Of a stretch of DNA of 64,000 nt, positions 52,969-62,914 are shown piece by piece. The translations under genes were made by a program, and so were the position numbers. Source of the stretch: Glebionis coronaria (taxonomy: Eukaryota > Streptophyta > Magnoliopsida > Asterales > Asteraceae); NCBI GenBank assembly GCA_025667525.1, contig CM046876.1:21973224-22037223 (forward strand). The letters are read 5' to 3'. The notes under the pieces are model-generated. The model saw only the letters and a list, made by a program, of their open reading frames with translations, made no database searches and had not been told where the DNA came from. How positions within the stretch are numbered: position 1 is the first letter of the stretch; each line of letters starts with the position of its first letter.

Positions 52969-54066
52969 ATGCCACCCAGGCGCGACACCGAGAATGATCC
53001 TAACGCAACTGCCATTGCTGCTGCTGTTCAGGCTGCTATACAAGCCATGTTACCCCAAATTCGTGATGAGATCCGAGCTGAGTATCAAAATGGGCCTCAG
53101 CAGAATAACAACCCTCCTGCGCCACCACCTGCCACTTTACCCGCTTGGCTGGATCTGTTCAACAAGCAAAAGCCTCGACTGTTTGAGCAGACTGTAGCTC
53201 CAACTGATGCAGAAGACTGGATCTACCATATAGAGAAAATTTTTGGAGCTATGGGTTGTGGTGATGTTTTCAAAGTTAGGCTTGCGGTTTACAAGCTGGA
53301 GGGTCCTGCTCTACATTGGTGGAGGTCTCAGAAACTGTCCAACGGGGGAGATGCTTGGGAGCTTGCATTGACCTGGGCACGTTTCAAGACGATGTTCTAT
53401 GACCAGTTTTTCCCGCATGCGGAGCAAGCTAAGATGAAGAGGGACTTTCACGTTATTCGTCAGAATAATGGCGAGAACAGCATAGAGTTCATGCACCGAT
53501 ACCTCAGGATGGCTGGATTCTTGGGGGAGGCTGCGGGTACCGTAGAGGAGCAAGTGAAGCAATTTCGCTGGGCTCTTCACACCAGGACTGCAGATAGATT
53601 GATGAGTGCCACATTCACTAATGTGTCACAAGTAGCTAATGCAGCTCGGGACATCGAGATGCTTTTTGAGAGGGACGAGCTCGAGAATTTAGAGCGCCCG
53701 GAGAAGAGGTACATCTCACCCAACAGACTTAAACAATTTAGCCATTATTGCTTGGCAACTTATATGTTATTAAAATCTTGCAGACACAGAGGAGGAGACC
53801 GATCCCAATCGGCTACTCCGCATCAGAACTACAGGAACCACGGTCAGTCATATGACCGTAATCGGTCAGATAGGAGGAACGGCGGTGATAATTACCGCGG
53901 CAACTCCAACTCCTCTGGCAGCTACAGGTGAGCCTTTAAGCTCCAAGAATATTAAACTATCATGTAAAACAGATCTTAAATTTATTTGTAAATTCCAACA
54001 GAGATGCTGGACAGGGGCGTGACCAAAACAACAGGGGTCAACAGGTTGCCCGGCCGGCAAATTCTG
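52969..54066 (+). CDS. E5 gag (exons 1-3 with two intron-like gaps)
   Basis: Start chosen at MPPRRDTENDPN (52969) rather than the in-frame Met at 52942, because the former follows CTTTTATTTCAG and opens the conserved part. Core: IRAEYQNGPQQNNN, LPAWLDLFNKQKPRLFEQTV, WIYHIEKIFGAMGC, VYKLEGPALHWWRS, MFYDQFFPHAEQAKMKRDF and FMHRYLRMAGFLGEAAGTVE, then ATFTNVSQVANAARDIEML. The C-terminus is basic and Q/N/R-rich (GGDRSQSATPHQNYRN). 53709-53783 and 53928-54001 are intron-like; removing the second restores the frame into an RDAGQGRDQNNRGQQ exon shared with E4. No damage seen in this gag. Confidence 0.8.
53709..53783 (+). other. E5 intron-like segment 1 (75 bp)
   Basis: GTACATCTC...AAATCTTGCAG between GAG-AAG-AG and A-CAC-AGA (phase 2). 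Its length is a multiple of three and it has no stop, so the frame stays open whether or not it is removed. Confidence 0.55.
53928..54001 (+). other. E5 intron-like segment 2 (74 bp)
   Basis: GTGAGCCTTTAAG...AATTCCAACAG between AGC-TAC-AG and A-GAT-GCT (phase 2). It contains stops (first TGA at 53930). Removal restores the frame. Same place and phase as in E4. Confidence 0.75.
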
Positions 54067-54147
54067 GTAATTTTAAATTTCAGTCAAACAGCCTCATTTC
54101 AGTTTAAAATATCAGCATCATGACACGTGTTTGTCATCGTGAATCAG
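54067..54147 (+). other. E5 intron-like segment 3 (81 bp)
   Basis: GTAATTTTAAA...CGTGAATCAG between AAT-TCT-G and GT-TCT-CAG (phase 1). It contains stops. Removal joins gag in frame to the zinc-knuckle/protease/RT reading frame. Confidence 0.75.
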
Positions 54148-56675
54148 GTTCTCAGCAAACCAGGGCTGCTTCTGCCGTGTACACTTATCCCACTTGCGTC
54201 ACATGTGGAAAGAAGCACCCGGGACCGTGCCGTCGTGGTATGAGTGGTTGCTTCCAGTGTGGCCAACCGGGCCATCTGAAGAGGGATTGCAAGAGCGGGA
54301 ATACTGCTGGTACCTCAGGCCAGACTCCTCAGATGTTACCTCCGCCACCACCACTACCACCAACCACTGGTCGTGTCTACACTACTACCCGTGATCAAGC
54401 AAATAAGACCGCAGGTACCATTACTGGCATTTTGTTTATACACGGACAGTCTGCATGCGTGGTTTTCGATACAGGCGCCACGCACTCGGTTATATCTACT
54501 TCATATGCTGTTAGAATAAACATGACCCCTACGCCACTAGACAGTGCACTTAGTATATCTACCCCCATGCGAGACTCCGTACTCATTACCCAAGTATATA
54601 AGGATCTCCCTCTTGAGTTTGATGATAAAATCCGTCCAGTCAGTGCTCTTCCTTTGGATATGTGTGATTTTGATATTATTCTGGGTATGGATTGGTTATC
54701 GACTCATCATGCCACCATAGATTGCCATGCCCACCAGGTCATCTTTGGTGATGTCCAGACACCAGAGTATATTCACCGAGGCTTCCTACCAGGAAAACAT
54801 GTCCAAATCATTTCAGCTTTACAGGCTCGTACCTTACTATATCATGGTTGTGAGGGTTTCCTAGCTACAGTCCATGACACGACTTCTGAAACACCTTCGA
54901 TTCATGATCAGCCGATTGTGTCAGACTTTCCAGATGTTTTTCCAGAGGAACTTCCAGGTTTACCTCCCATGCGAGAGGTAGAATTTGGTATCGATCTCGT
55001 TCCAGGTGCAGAACCAGTATCTAAAGCTCCCTACCGTATGGCTCCTGTAGAGCTTAAGGAACTGAAGGAGCAACTTCAGGAACTTCTCGAAAGGGGTTTC
55101 ATCCGTCCAAGCGTGTCACCTTGGGGCGCTCCAGTTTTGTTTGTCAAGAAGAAGGATGGTAGCATGCGTTTGTGTATTGACTACCGTGAGTTGAATAAGC
55201 TCACTATTCGTAACCGTTATCCACTTCCTCGTATTGACGATTTATTCGACCAGCTTCAGGGTGCTAAGCACTTCTCAAAAATCGATCTACGATCAGGCTA
55301 CCATCAGCTGCGTGTAAAAGAGCAGGATATATCCAAAACTGCTTTTCGCACGAGGTACGGTCATTACGAGTTTGTTGTCATGCCATTCGGTCTCACGAAT
55401 GCACCCGCAGTATTTATGGACTTAATGAACAGAGTCTTCCACGAATTTTTAGACAAGTTTGTAATCGTATTCATCGATGATATCCTTATTTTCTCCAAAT
55501 CCAAAGAGGAACACGAAAATCATCTCCGTACAGTTTTGCAGATTCTCAGACGAGAAAAGCTATATGCTAAATTTTCGAAGTGCGAATTTTGGCTGGATAC
55601 AGTGGCGTTTCTAGGTCATATTGTTTCTGCGGACGGAATCACCATGGATCCTGCGAAGGTGGAGGCTATCACCAAATGGCCAAGACCGACGTCTGTCACA
55701 GAGATACGTAGTTTTCTTGGGTTGGCAGGTTACTACCGCAGGTTTGTGGAAAACTTCTCACGCTTAGCGTTACCATTGACTCAGCTGATGCGAAAAGGTG
55801 AGAAGTTTATATGGACCGAGGAGAGAGAAAAGAGTTTTGAGGAACTCAAGCATCGATTGATCTCAGCACCGATACTTACCCTTCCATCCGGTACAGGTGG
55901 CTTTCAGATTTACAGCGACGCATCAGGAAAAGGCTTAGGCTGTGTTCTTATGCAGCACGGGAAAGTCATCGCTTATGCTTCGCGTCAACTAAAGCCGTAT
56001 GAGAAAAATTATCCTACTCATGATCTAGAGCTCGCAGCAGTCGTCTTCGCCCTTAAAATTTGGAGGCATTACTTATACGGTGAGTCGTGTGATATTTTCA
56101 CCGATCACAAAAGTCTCAAGTACATATTCACCCAACGAGAGTTGAACATGAGACAGCGGCGGTGGTTAGAACTGCTGAAGGACTATGACACTAACATCCA
56201 GTATCACCCAGGTAAAGCAAATGTAGTGGCAGATGCCCTTAGCAGAAAGTCAGGTATGGTAAATGGCATCAAAGTTCAGGAAGAAATTATTCGGGATTTA
56301 GAGCGGTATGATATTGAGCTCTTAGTGCGCGGACAAAGGGGATACTGGGCTAGTTTGAGAGTAGAACCAGATTTACTCTCTAGGATTAAAGCCGCACAAA
56401 AGGATGATGGTGAAATCTGGGCGATTGTCCAGAACATTGACCGTCAGACCGAATTTCGCATCGATGACGACGGTATTGTATGGCAGGGTACCAAACTCTG
56501 CGTTCCAGAAGATCCTGCTCTTAGAGAAGCCTTAATGACTGAGGCTCACAGCTCTCCGTTCTCCATCCACCCGGGTTCCACAAAAATGTACCATGATCTT
56601 AAGCAGCATTTCTGGTGGAGCGGCATGAAGCAGGATGTCGCAACATTTGTGTCTAAGTGTCTGACCTGCCAGTAG
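54148..56675 (+). CDS. E5 zinc knuckle-protease-RT-RNase H-integrase finger
   Basis: An open frame from 54120, but the first residues lie in intron-like segment 3, so coding probably begins at 54148. Counting from 54120: cysteine pair [16 protein letters not shown] knuckle [14 protein letters not shown] (44-57), protease DTGATHS (117-123) with ILGMDWL downstream. RT has [30 protein letters not shown] and catalytic FIDD (about 450-453). RNase H shows IYSDASGKG (about 598) and [11 protein letters not shown]. The integrase finger is [17 protein letters not shown] with CLTC (to 850). All key residues are present. It ends at TAG (56673-56675) right after CLTCQ, in frame with the integrase core that follows. 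Confidence 0.88.
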
Positions 56676-57794
56676 GTTAAGATAGAACATCAGCGTACCA
56701 GCGGGTTACTCCAGCCATTAGAAATTCCAATGTGGAAATGGGACAAGATTTCTATGGATTTTGTTACCGGTTTACCACAGACTCAGCGACGACATGATGC
56801 AATCTGGGTAGTTGTCGATCGTTTGACCAAGTCAGCACATTTCATTCCTATTCGTAAAGATTTCGCAGTCAGTAAATTAGCGAAACTATTCACCGAGGAG
56901 ATTGTACGGTTACATGGTACACCCTCCGAAATTATATCAGATAGAGATCCACGGTTCACTTCTCATTTCTGGAGAGGCTTGCATAAAGCTTGGGGAACTA
57001 GGCTCAAGCTCAGCACAGCTTTCCACCCTCAGACGGACGGTCAGTCAGAGCGTACTATCCAGACCTTAGAGGACATGCTACGCGCCTGTGCATTAGAATG
57101 GACAGGACACTGGGATGACTATATTTGCTTGGTCGAGTTTGCCTACAACAACAGTTGGCATGCTAGTATCAAGCGTGCTCCATTCGAGATGTTATACGGC
57201 AGAAAATGCCGTGCTCCGATTTGTTGGGATCAGGTTGGAGAACGCTTGATTGAGGGACCAGAATTGATAGAAATGACCAATGAAAAGGTCTCCATCGCTA
57301 GGGCAAAACTGCAAGAAGCGCGTACTCGCCAGAAGAGTTACGCCGACAGACATCGCAGAGATCTATCATTTCAGACTGGAGATCGTGTGTTCCTCAAAGT
57401 ATCACCCGCGCGCGGTGTCAGACGTTTCGGCCTCAAAGGCAAACTTAGCCCTCGCTACATCGGACCATTTGAAATCCTTGAACGCGTCGGGGAAGTATCG
57501 TATCGGTTGGCGCTGCCGCCTCAGCTTTCACACGTCCACAACGTGTTTCATGTCTCATTACTCAGGGGATACAACTACCACGAGCTTCACAAAGTGAATT
57601 ATCCACTCGATCAGATTCGGGAGGATTTATCCTATATTGAGGAACCCGAAGCGGTTTTAGATCGCCAAGATCGAGTCATGAGAAGGAAGACCATTCCTTT
57701 CGTCAAGATCCTGTGGAGGAACCATACCGAGCGGGAGGCCACTTGGGAAACGGAGGAGTCTATACGGACTTCTTATCCTCACTTTCAGTTCTGA
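56676..57794 (+). pseudogene. E5 integrase core and chromodomain, behind a TAG
   Basis: The same frame continues without other stops to 57794. From the Met at 56730: catalytic D10 (MDFVTGLP), D71 (IISDRDPRF) and E107 (DGQSERTIQ). GVRRFGLKGKLSPRYIGPFE and LALPPQLSHVHNVFHVSLL follow. A chromodomain-like end is at about 305-350 (RVMRRKTIPFVKILWRNHTE, ATWETEE). The Met at 56730 is not a natural start; the segment belongs to the upstream polyprotein and would need read-through of the TAG or repair. Called pseudogene for that single stop. Confidence 0.85.
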
Positions 57795-57976
57795 TTCGGG
57801 TATGTCCTTTCAGCTTTTATGTCGTTCAGTTTATCAGCATTTCAGCTTTTACTTCAGTCAGCTTTAATACCTTGTAATTCGGGGACGAATTCTTCTTTTG
57901 GAGGGGAAGAATTGTAAAACCCAGTACGGCCGTATTTTAATTCGGGGACGAATTATTTCTTTTAGAGGGGAAGAAT
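57795..57976 (+). promoter_or_regulatory. E5 polypurine tract, duplicated
   Basis: Two tandem copies of AATTCGGGGACGAATT - purine tract (GGAGGGGAAGAAT, AGAGGGGAAGAAT) - TGTAAAACCC, the first LTR-like start at 57914 and the second at 57977. Positions 57795-57870 are T-rich 3' untranslated sequence. Confidence 0.75.
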
Positions 57977-60433
57977 TGTAAAACCCGTATTTAAATCGAA
58001 AATATAAATACGCGGGTTATTTATTTAGACCATTACGTAGAAATTTATAAACGAATCAACGCAAGAAAATATTACAAGTAATATTTTACTACAAGAATTA
58101 TTATTACTAGTTTTAAAAAAAAAAAAAAAAAAATATGTATATTATAATAATAGGGGCCGGTTTGTAACAAAAATAAAAGAGAGGGAGTTTTGGGCTTAGC
58201 CCATTTGAGGTATACAAAACACACGGCCTTCCTTTTCTTTCTCCCATTCCAAACGAAAAAAAAAAAAAAAAAAAACATAGATTAGGGTTTCGGGTGTGTT
58301 GGCCGCCGGGAAGAAAGAAAAAAAAAAAAAAAAAGAAGGCTGCGGGTTCATCAATAAATCACAAGGTAAATCCTATTTCCTCATGCGGGTTGTTCTCTTT
58401 GCCCAGCCTCAAAGAAAGGGGTGGTGTTTTGGTTTTACAGCCGCAGCCAAAAAGAGAACCCGAGACTTAGAAGTCTCGGGGGTGTTTGTTTTCCCACAGC
58501 CGAGAGAAAAAAAAAAAAAAAAGAAAGGGGGTCGGGTTTTGGGTTACCTCACGAAAACCGAGACTCTATGTCTCGGTGAACCTCTCCCCTACCCAGCCGT
58601 GACCCATACAGGGGCGGCTTGGGTCAGTTTTACATAAGGGTGCGTTTGGGCTGCGTACAAAATCAATAAGGGTGCGTTTGGTTGTAAAATAGAACAAGCA
58701 GGGGGAACTGTTTGGTAAACAGTGGGAACGAGGTACTTAGAGCAGTGGAAAAAAAAAATAGACAGAAAAACAAGAAAGTTAATTAACTTTAGCGACAGTT
58801 TAGCGACAGATTATTCTGTCGCAAAACTGTTAGGGTTAGACAGTTTTTAAATAAACAGCTTTAGCGACAGTTTTTGGTGACACGAAATTCTGTCACTAAT
58901 TGTTCGGACAGATTTGGTGTATATGTTTAATTGTTAGTCGGTAAGCTCGGGACGTTTTTATAAATGATAAAATAAACATTTTTATGTTATACCTTTTCTT
59001 ATTTTAAATTAAGTTGTTTTATAATTACTTAATATATATATATATATATTTTATGTGTATTAAATTAAATTAATTAGTTAATATTTAAAAAGGGTATATT
59101 TTAGAAAACGAATTAAACTATGTGAGAACTTATAAATTAAGGAGTTTCTATTTTAGCGAACTATTTTTATGGAAATATTTACCGTCAGAAATATGTTGTA
59201 CGTAGCCATTAGTATAACGTTCATTCATTAAAATAAATTATTTTAATGGTCAGATTTAGCCGTAATCATACATATAGAATATCTGAATAAATAAATAAGA
59301 AACCAACAAGACCAGTAAAATTTGATAACGGATATCAGTTAACTTATTCGCGTCTTTTAATTATGTAGCACGCGTGAAGCCCGAGTAGTATTCGTTCAGT
59401 CTTCCATTCAGTCAGTTACTGGACTAAAGGTACGGATTCCCGTCCTTTCAGTAAGGACTTCCTTTCTTATGCATGATTAGGATTCCCCGTCTGCAGCCAA
59501 ATGTTTTCCCCAGTATATGTTTAAAGTTATCAGAAATTAATAAAATAAATTGCCTGAGCCTTATATACAAGCATGATTAGTTTATGTACTAGTTACGGAG
59601 GTACCGTAACCACGGCACTAGAGGCACCGGTGTCGTGACTCACATGCAGGAGAGTGATATCTTGCATCGTTCCACTCAGCTCAGCTTGGCCATTTTATCA
59701 GTATTATTAGTGGGGCGTATGGATGCATCCTAGGCTATAGTTTACAGTTTAGCAGGTGAATGTGGTGTGTGCTCTACATCCTTCACATTGGAGCTGATCC
59801 CTCCACCCAGCACAGTTATTTAGAGGTCACCCCTCTATAGCATGACGAGGACACCCCTCCATGTATTCATGCAGCAGTTGATTTAATACATGACCTATAT
59901 AAGCTCTTGGCAAATTAAAATACAGAAAATGCATGTTTTCAGAATTAATAAGTTATATTTCAGTTTCAGTATATATGAAAAGGTTTATCAAAGTTTTTGC
60001 AGAATTGTAGCTCATGTCATATCAGTTATAGTGTCATTGTAGTCTTCCATTCCATTTACTTTCAGTACATCTTATTCATGCTATATCCGTCCACTGAGCG
60101 TTATGCTCAGCCGTAGTTTCCTTTCATGTTTCCAAACGGCAGGTACACAGGGACGATCTTAGGACTGCTAAGAGAGTACGTGCATTGGATGGGAGCTATC
60201 CAGACTCCTTTATATTATGCATACATTACATTACTTCTCTTTGGTTGTTGGACATTGTTTCGTCCCTTTTCTTTCAGTACTTAGACTTTATACTTTGGAG
60301 CTTATGTTGGACTACCGATGTTTGATTCCGGTATTTTCCGTTTGGTCATTTAATGTTTAATACATTGCCTTGCATGCTTTGATGACACGCCATAAGTACA
60401 CGTAACGGTCCATTTTCCAAGTGGGGTGTTACA
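57977..60433 (+). repeat. E5 3' LTR, right arm of C (2457 bp)
   Basis: TGTAAAACCCG...GGGGTGTTACA, then ATTA. It contains four poly-A tracts of 17-21 bases (58113-58520), a perfect 10-bp-arm palindrome (58459-58468 with 58471-58480), an ACCGAGAC/GTCTCGGT stem (58557-58577) and GCGACAGA/TCTGTCGC near 58800-58830. Homologous (inverted) to 47880-50768. Confidence 0.88.
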
Positions 60434-60437
60434 ATTA

Positions 60438-60703
60438 TGTGACACCCTAGGCAAATCCCACATCGGCTGTGGCCAGGAGAGATCCATGGTTCATAAGATA
60501 ACATTCGCCTTCTTATGACACAACGCGTTTTGTGGTCTACTGCACGTGGGGTTCTTAGGAACTGGCAGTTAAGCGTGCTCATGGAAGAGTAGTACTGGCT
60601 TGGGTGACCTACCGGGAAGTCTTCACAAGAGGGCCACAAAGCAAAGCCGTGAGCCTGCGGGCAAAGCGGACAATATTGTTGTCTGAGTAGGCGGGATGTT
60701 ACA
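60438..60703 (+). repeat. Cassandra LTR 1 of the right array
   Basis: 266 bp, TGTGACACCC...GCGGGATGTTACA. It starts four bases (ATTA) after the chromovirus LTR. Followed by AG and TGGTATCAGAGA. Confidence 0.93.
60551..60628 (+). promoter_or_regulatory. 5S rRNA-like block (pol III internal promoter type)
   Basis: GCAGTTAAGCGTGCT, then GAGTAGTACT, then GGGTGACC and GGGAAGTC, in the order and spacing of the A box, intermediate element and C box of plant 5S rRNA. This is the hallmark of Cassandra LTRs. Equivalent blocks lie at about 60902-60972, 61275-61350 and, reversed, inside 47529-47794 and 38832-39096. It is not a functional 5S gene: the flanking 5S sequence is missing. Confidence 0.85.
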
Positions 60704-60786
60704 AGTGGTATCAGAGACACTCCTTAGCCGTTCGGGATGGTGGGGCAAACCTCATCAAGGACGATGAGTCCCGAAGGGGGGGTGAT
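60704..60786 (+). repeat. Cassandra interior 1
   Basis: 83 bp: AG, primer site TGGTATCAGAGA (60706-60717), CCGTTCGGGATGGTGGGGC, and polypurine tract CGAAGGGGGGGTGAT. No coding capacity, as in TRIMs. Confidence 0.92.
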
Positions 60787-61078
60787 TGTGACACCCCAGG
60801 CAAATCCCACATCGGCTGTGGCCAGGAGAGATCTATGGTTCATAAGATAACATGCGCCTTCTCATGACACAACGCGTTTTGTGGTCTACTGCACGTGGGG
60901 TTCTTAGGAACTGGCAGTTAAGCGTGCTCATGTCAGAGTAGTACTAGCCTGGGTGACCAGCCGGGAAGTACTTACATGAGGGCCACAAAGCAAAGCCGTG
61001 AGCCTATGGGCAAAGCGGACAATATTGTGGTTTGAGTAGGCGGGATGTTATTGTTGTCTGAGTAGGCGGGATGTTACA
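60787..61078 (+). repeat. Cassandra LTR 2 of the array (292 bp)
   Basis: Same termini, but about 26 bp longer because the end segment TTGTNGTYTGAGTAGGCGGG plus ATGTTA is tandemly duplicated (61025-61076). Confidence 0.92.
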
Positions 61079-61161
61079 AGTGGTATCAGAGCCACTCCTG
61101 AGCCGTTCGGGATGGTGGGGCAAACCTCATCGAGGACGATGAGTCCCGAAGGGGGGGTGAT
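61079..61161 (+). repeat. Cassandra interior 2
   Basis: 83 bp with the primer site TGGTATCAGAGCC (61081-61093), a better match to initiator Met tRNA than interior 1, and the same G7 polypurine tract. Confidence 0.92.
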
Positions 61162-61427
61162 TGTGACACCCTAGGCAAATCCCACATCGGCTGTGGCCAG
61201 GAGAGATCCATGGTTCATAAGATAACATTCGCCTTCTCATGACACAACGCGTTTTGTGGTCTACTGCACGTGGGGTTCTTAGGAACTGGCAGTTAAGCGT
61301 GCTCATGGAAGAGTAGTACTGGCTTGGGTGACCTACCGGGAAGTCTTCACAAGAGGGCCACAAAGCAAAGCCGTGAGCCTGCGGGCAAAGCGGACAATAT
61401 TGTTGTCTGAGTAGGCGGGATGTTACA
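61162..61427 (+). repeat. Cassandra LTR 3, right outer end of C
   Basis: 266 bp, ends GGGATGTTACA at 61427 and is followed by TACTT (61428-61432), the partner of 47524-47528. Confidence 0.93.
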
Positions 61428-62300
61428 TACTTGGTCCAAAAATATCCCATTTCCCTAGCATGTTTCTTCCCTAACCTGAAAGACACACCCGACGCACAGT
61501 GGGTGTATTTAGTAGGGTTAATTCCGCCACCTAGACAACCCTAAACCTGAAAGGCACATCCAACTCACAATGGGTGTACCTTGGAGGGCTACATTCGACA
61601 TCCCCCGTAAGGAGATGTTGAATGTCCTATATTTTTTGACATTCCTCTTGCCTCTTCGGGTTCAATTAGTTCGACAATACCATCATCCATTAGACGCTGG
61701 GAGATGAGAATTCCTCTCTTTAAGAGTCAGAATTTGTACAAATTTTGAACCAGTAATAGTGAATGCGTGACCCTTGTTACGACACCCTGAAAGGCGCGCA
61801 CATCTTTATTCTTGGTATCTTCTTCTATTTCCACCATTTGAGGTACTTCTTTTCTGCGCCTCTCTCACTCACCCTCACGGCAAAGGAAGCAAATTCTTTG
61901 CAACTTCTTACGCAAACGCCATCGACAACAATCTTAACCTCTTAGTTAGGTAGAAACTTTAGCACCATTAACTAATGTTTGTGTCCCGCTAACTTGAGGT
62001 AAAGATCGTAAGTCTTCTCTTAAAGCTGTTAATATAGGAGGGGTTAAAGTTAAACATGTTTGCTTTACCTTCAACCCCCAATTTTTTATCCGCGGGTATG
62101 GAGATATAACTTGTATCTCACCCATGAAAAGGATGTAGAAATAGTGCATCCCCAGGTTCCCCAGCGTAAGAAATATGTTGGCGTGTCCTCCTCATATTAG
62201 AAACCATTTCAATGGATTTGTCCTCCTAACCAAATCCACAACACCATTGGTTTTCTCCCAGATCCTGGAAGGGTATAGTTGCGACCCCGTTAAGCTCTCC

Positions 62301-62720
62301 TCGCCTACCCATCCACAGCAGCAGTCTCCTTTACTGCTCAATTGGATGTATAGTGCGATCCAAATAAAGATCTCTTTACATTCCGCGCCTATCCATCCAC
62401 AGCAGCAGTCTCCTTTACTGCTCAATCGGATGTATAGTGCGATCCAGATAAAGATCTCTTTGCATTCCTCGCCTACCCATCCACAGCAGCAGTTTCCTTT
62501 ATTGCTCAATCGGATGTATAGTGCGATCCAGATAAAGATCTCTTTGCATTCCTCGCCTACCCATCCACAACAGCAGTCTCCTTTACTGCTCAATCAGATG
62601 TACAGTGAGATCCGGATAAAGATCTCTTTGCATTCCTCGCCTACCCATCCACGCCAGCAGTCTCCTTTACTGCTCAATCGGATGTATAGTGCGATCCAGA
62701 TAAAGATCTCTTTTGCATTC
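62301..62720. repeat. 84-bp tandem repeat, five copies
   Basis: Five units of 84 bp (28 codons), copies about 90-97 percent alike. Open on the + strand in a 187-codon frame (62175-62738; unit reads SPTHPQQQSPLLLNRMYSAI...) and also open on the - strand (62192-62593). Neither reading has a recognised domain. Confidence 0.9.
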
Positions 62721-62914
62721 TCTTCTATTCACTTATAATGACGGAAGCTTCCATAAATTCCAGATCGGGCGTATAAGAATAATCTAGGTGTAAACCACTT
62801 CGCGTTCACGCCGCCATCCGTACCTGAGAGAGAACCTGAAACAAATCATGTACTTAGAACATCTCTTACTTAAAAGATAACTAAGTTTTTAGTAGCTTTG
62901 AGGACAAAGCTAAA

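Larger units (their letters stand above)
47529..61427. mobile_element. Composite C: inverted Cassandra-chromovirus chimera (13.9 kb)
   Basis: Order: Cassandra LTR (rev), Cassandra interior (rev), chromovirus LTR (rev), ruined chromovirus pol (rev), chromovirus leader-gag-pol (fwd), chromovirus LTR (fwd), then three Cassandra LTRs with two interiors (fwd). Both outer ends are the 3' (U5) end of a Cassandra LTR, so the termini are inverted repeats TGTAACATCCC...GGGATGTTACA. They are flanked by TACTT on both sides. The outer Cassandra LTRs differ at about 6 of 266 positions. The two chromovirus LTRs are only about 80 percent alike at their ends. The unit splits the protease region of H. Integration as one unit is inferred from the duplication; other histories are possible. 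Confidence 0.7.

Noticed and set aside
47880..60433. A normal chromovirus with its own LTR pair inside C
   Set aside because: The LTRs are inverted, the flanking 5-mers are ATAAT and ATTAT (part of the primer-site spacer, not a direct duplication), and E5 lacks a 5' LTR.
60551..60628. 5S rRNA gene
   Set aside because: Only the internal-promoter half resembles 5S; it sits in repeated Cassandra LTRs, as is known for that TRIM family.
47529..61427. Composite C as a plain autointegration product of one element
   Set aside because: The two chromovirus LTRs are only about 80 percent alike and the arms differ greatly in decay, so they did not come from one cDNA.
60346..61486. Minus-strand ORFs of about 120 codons at 60346-60720 and 61127-61486, and the similar 38689-39108 (+)
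   Set aside because: All read the same Cassandra LTR antisense to its 5S block; repeat-derived, not genes.
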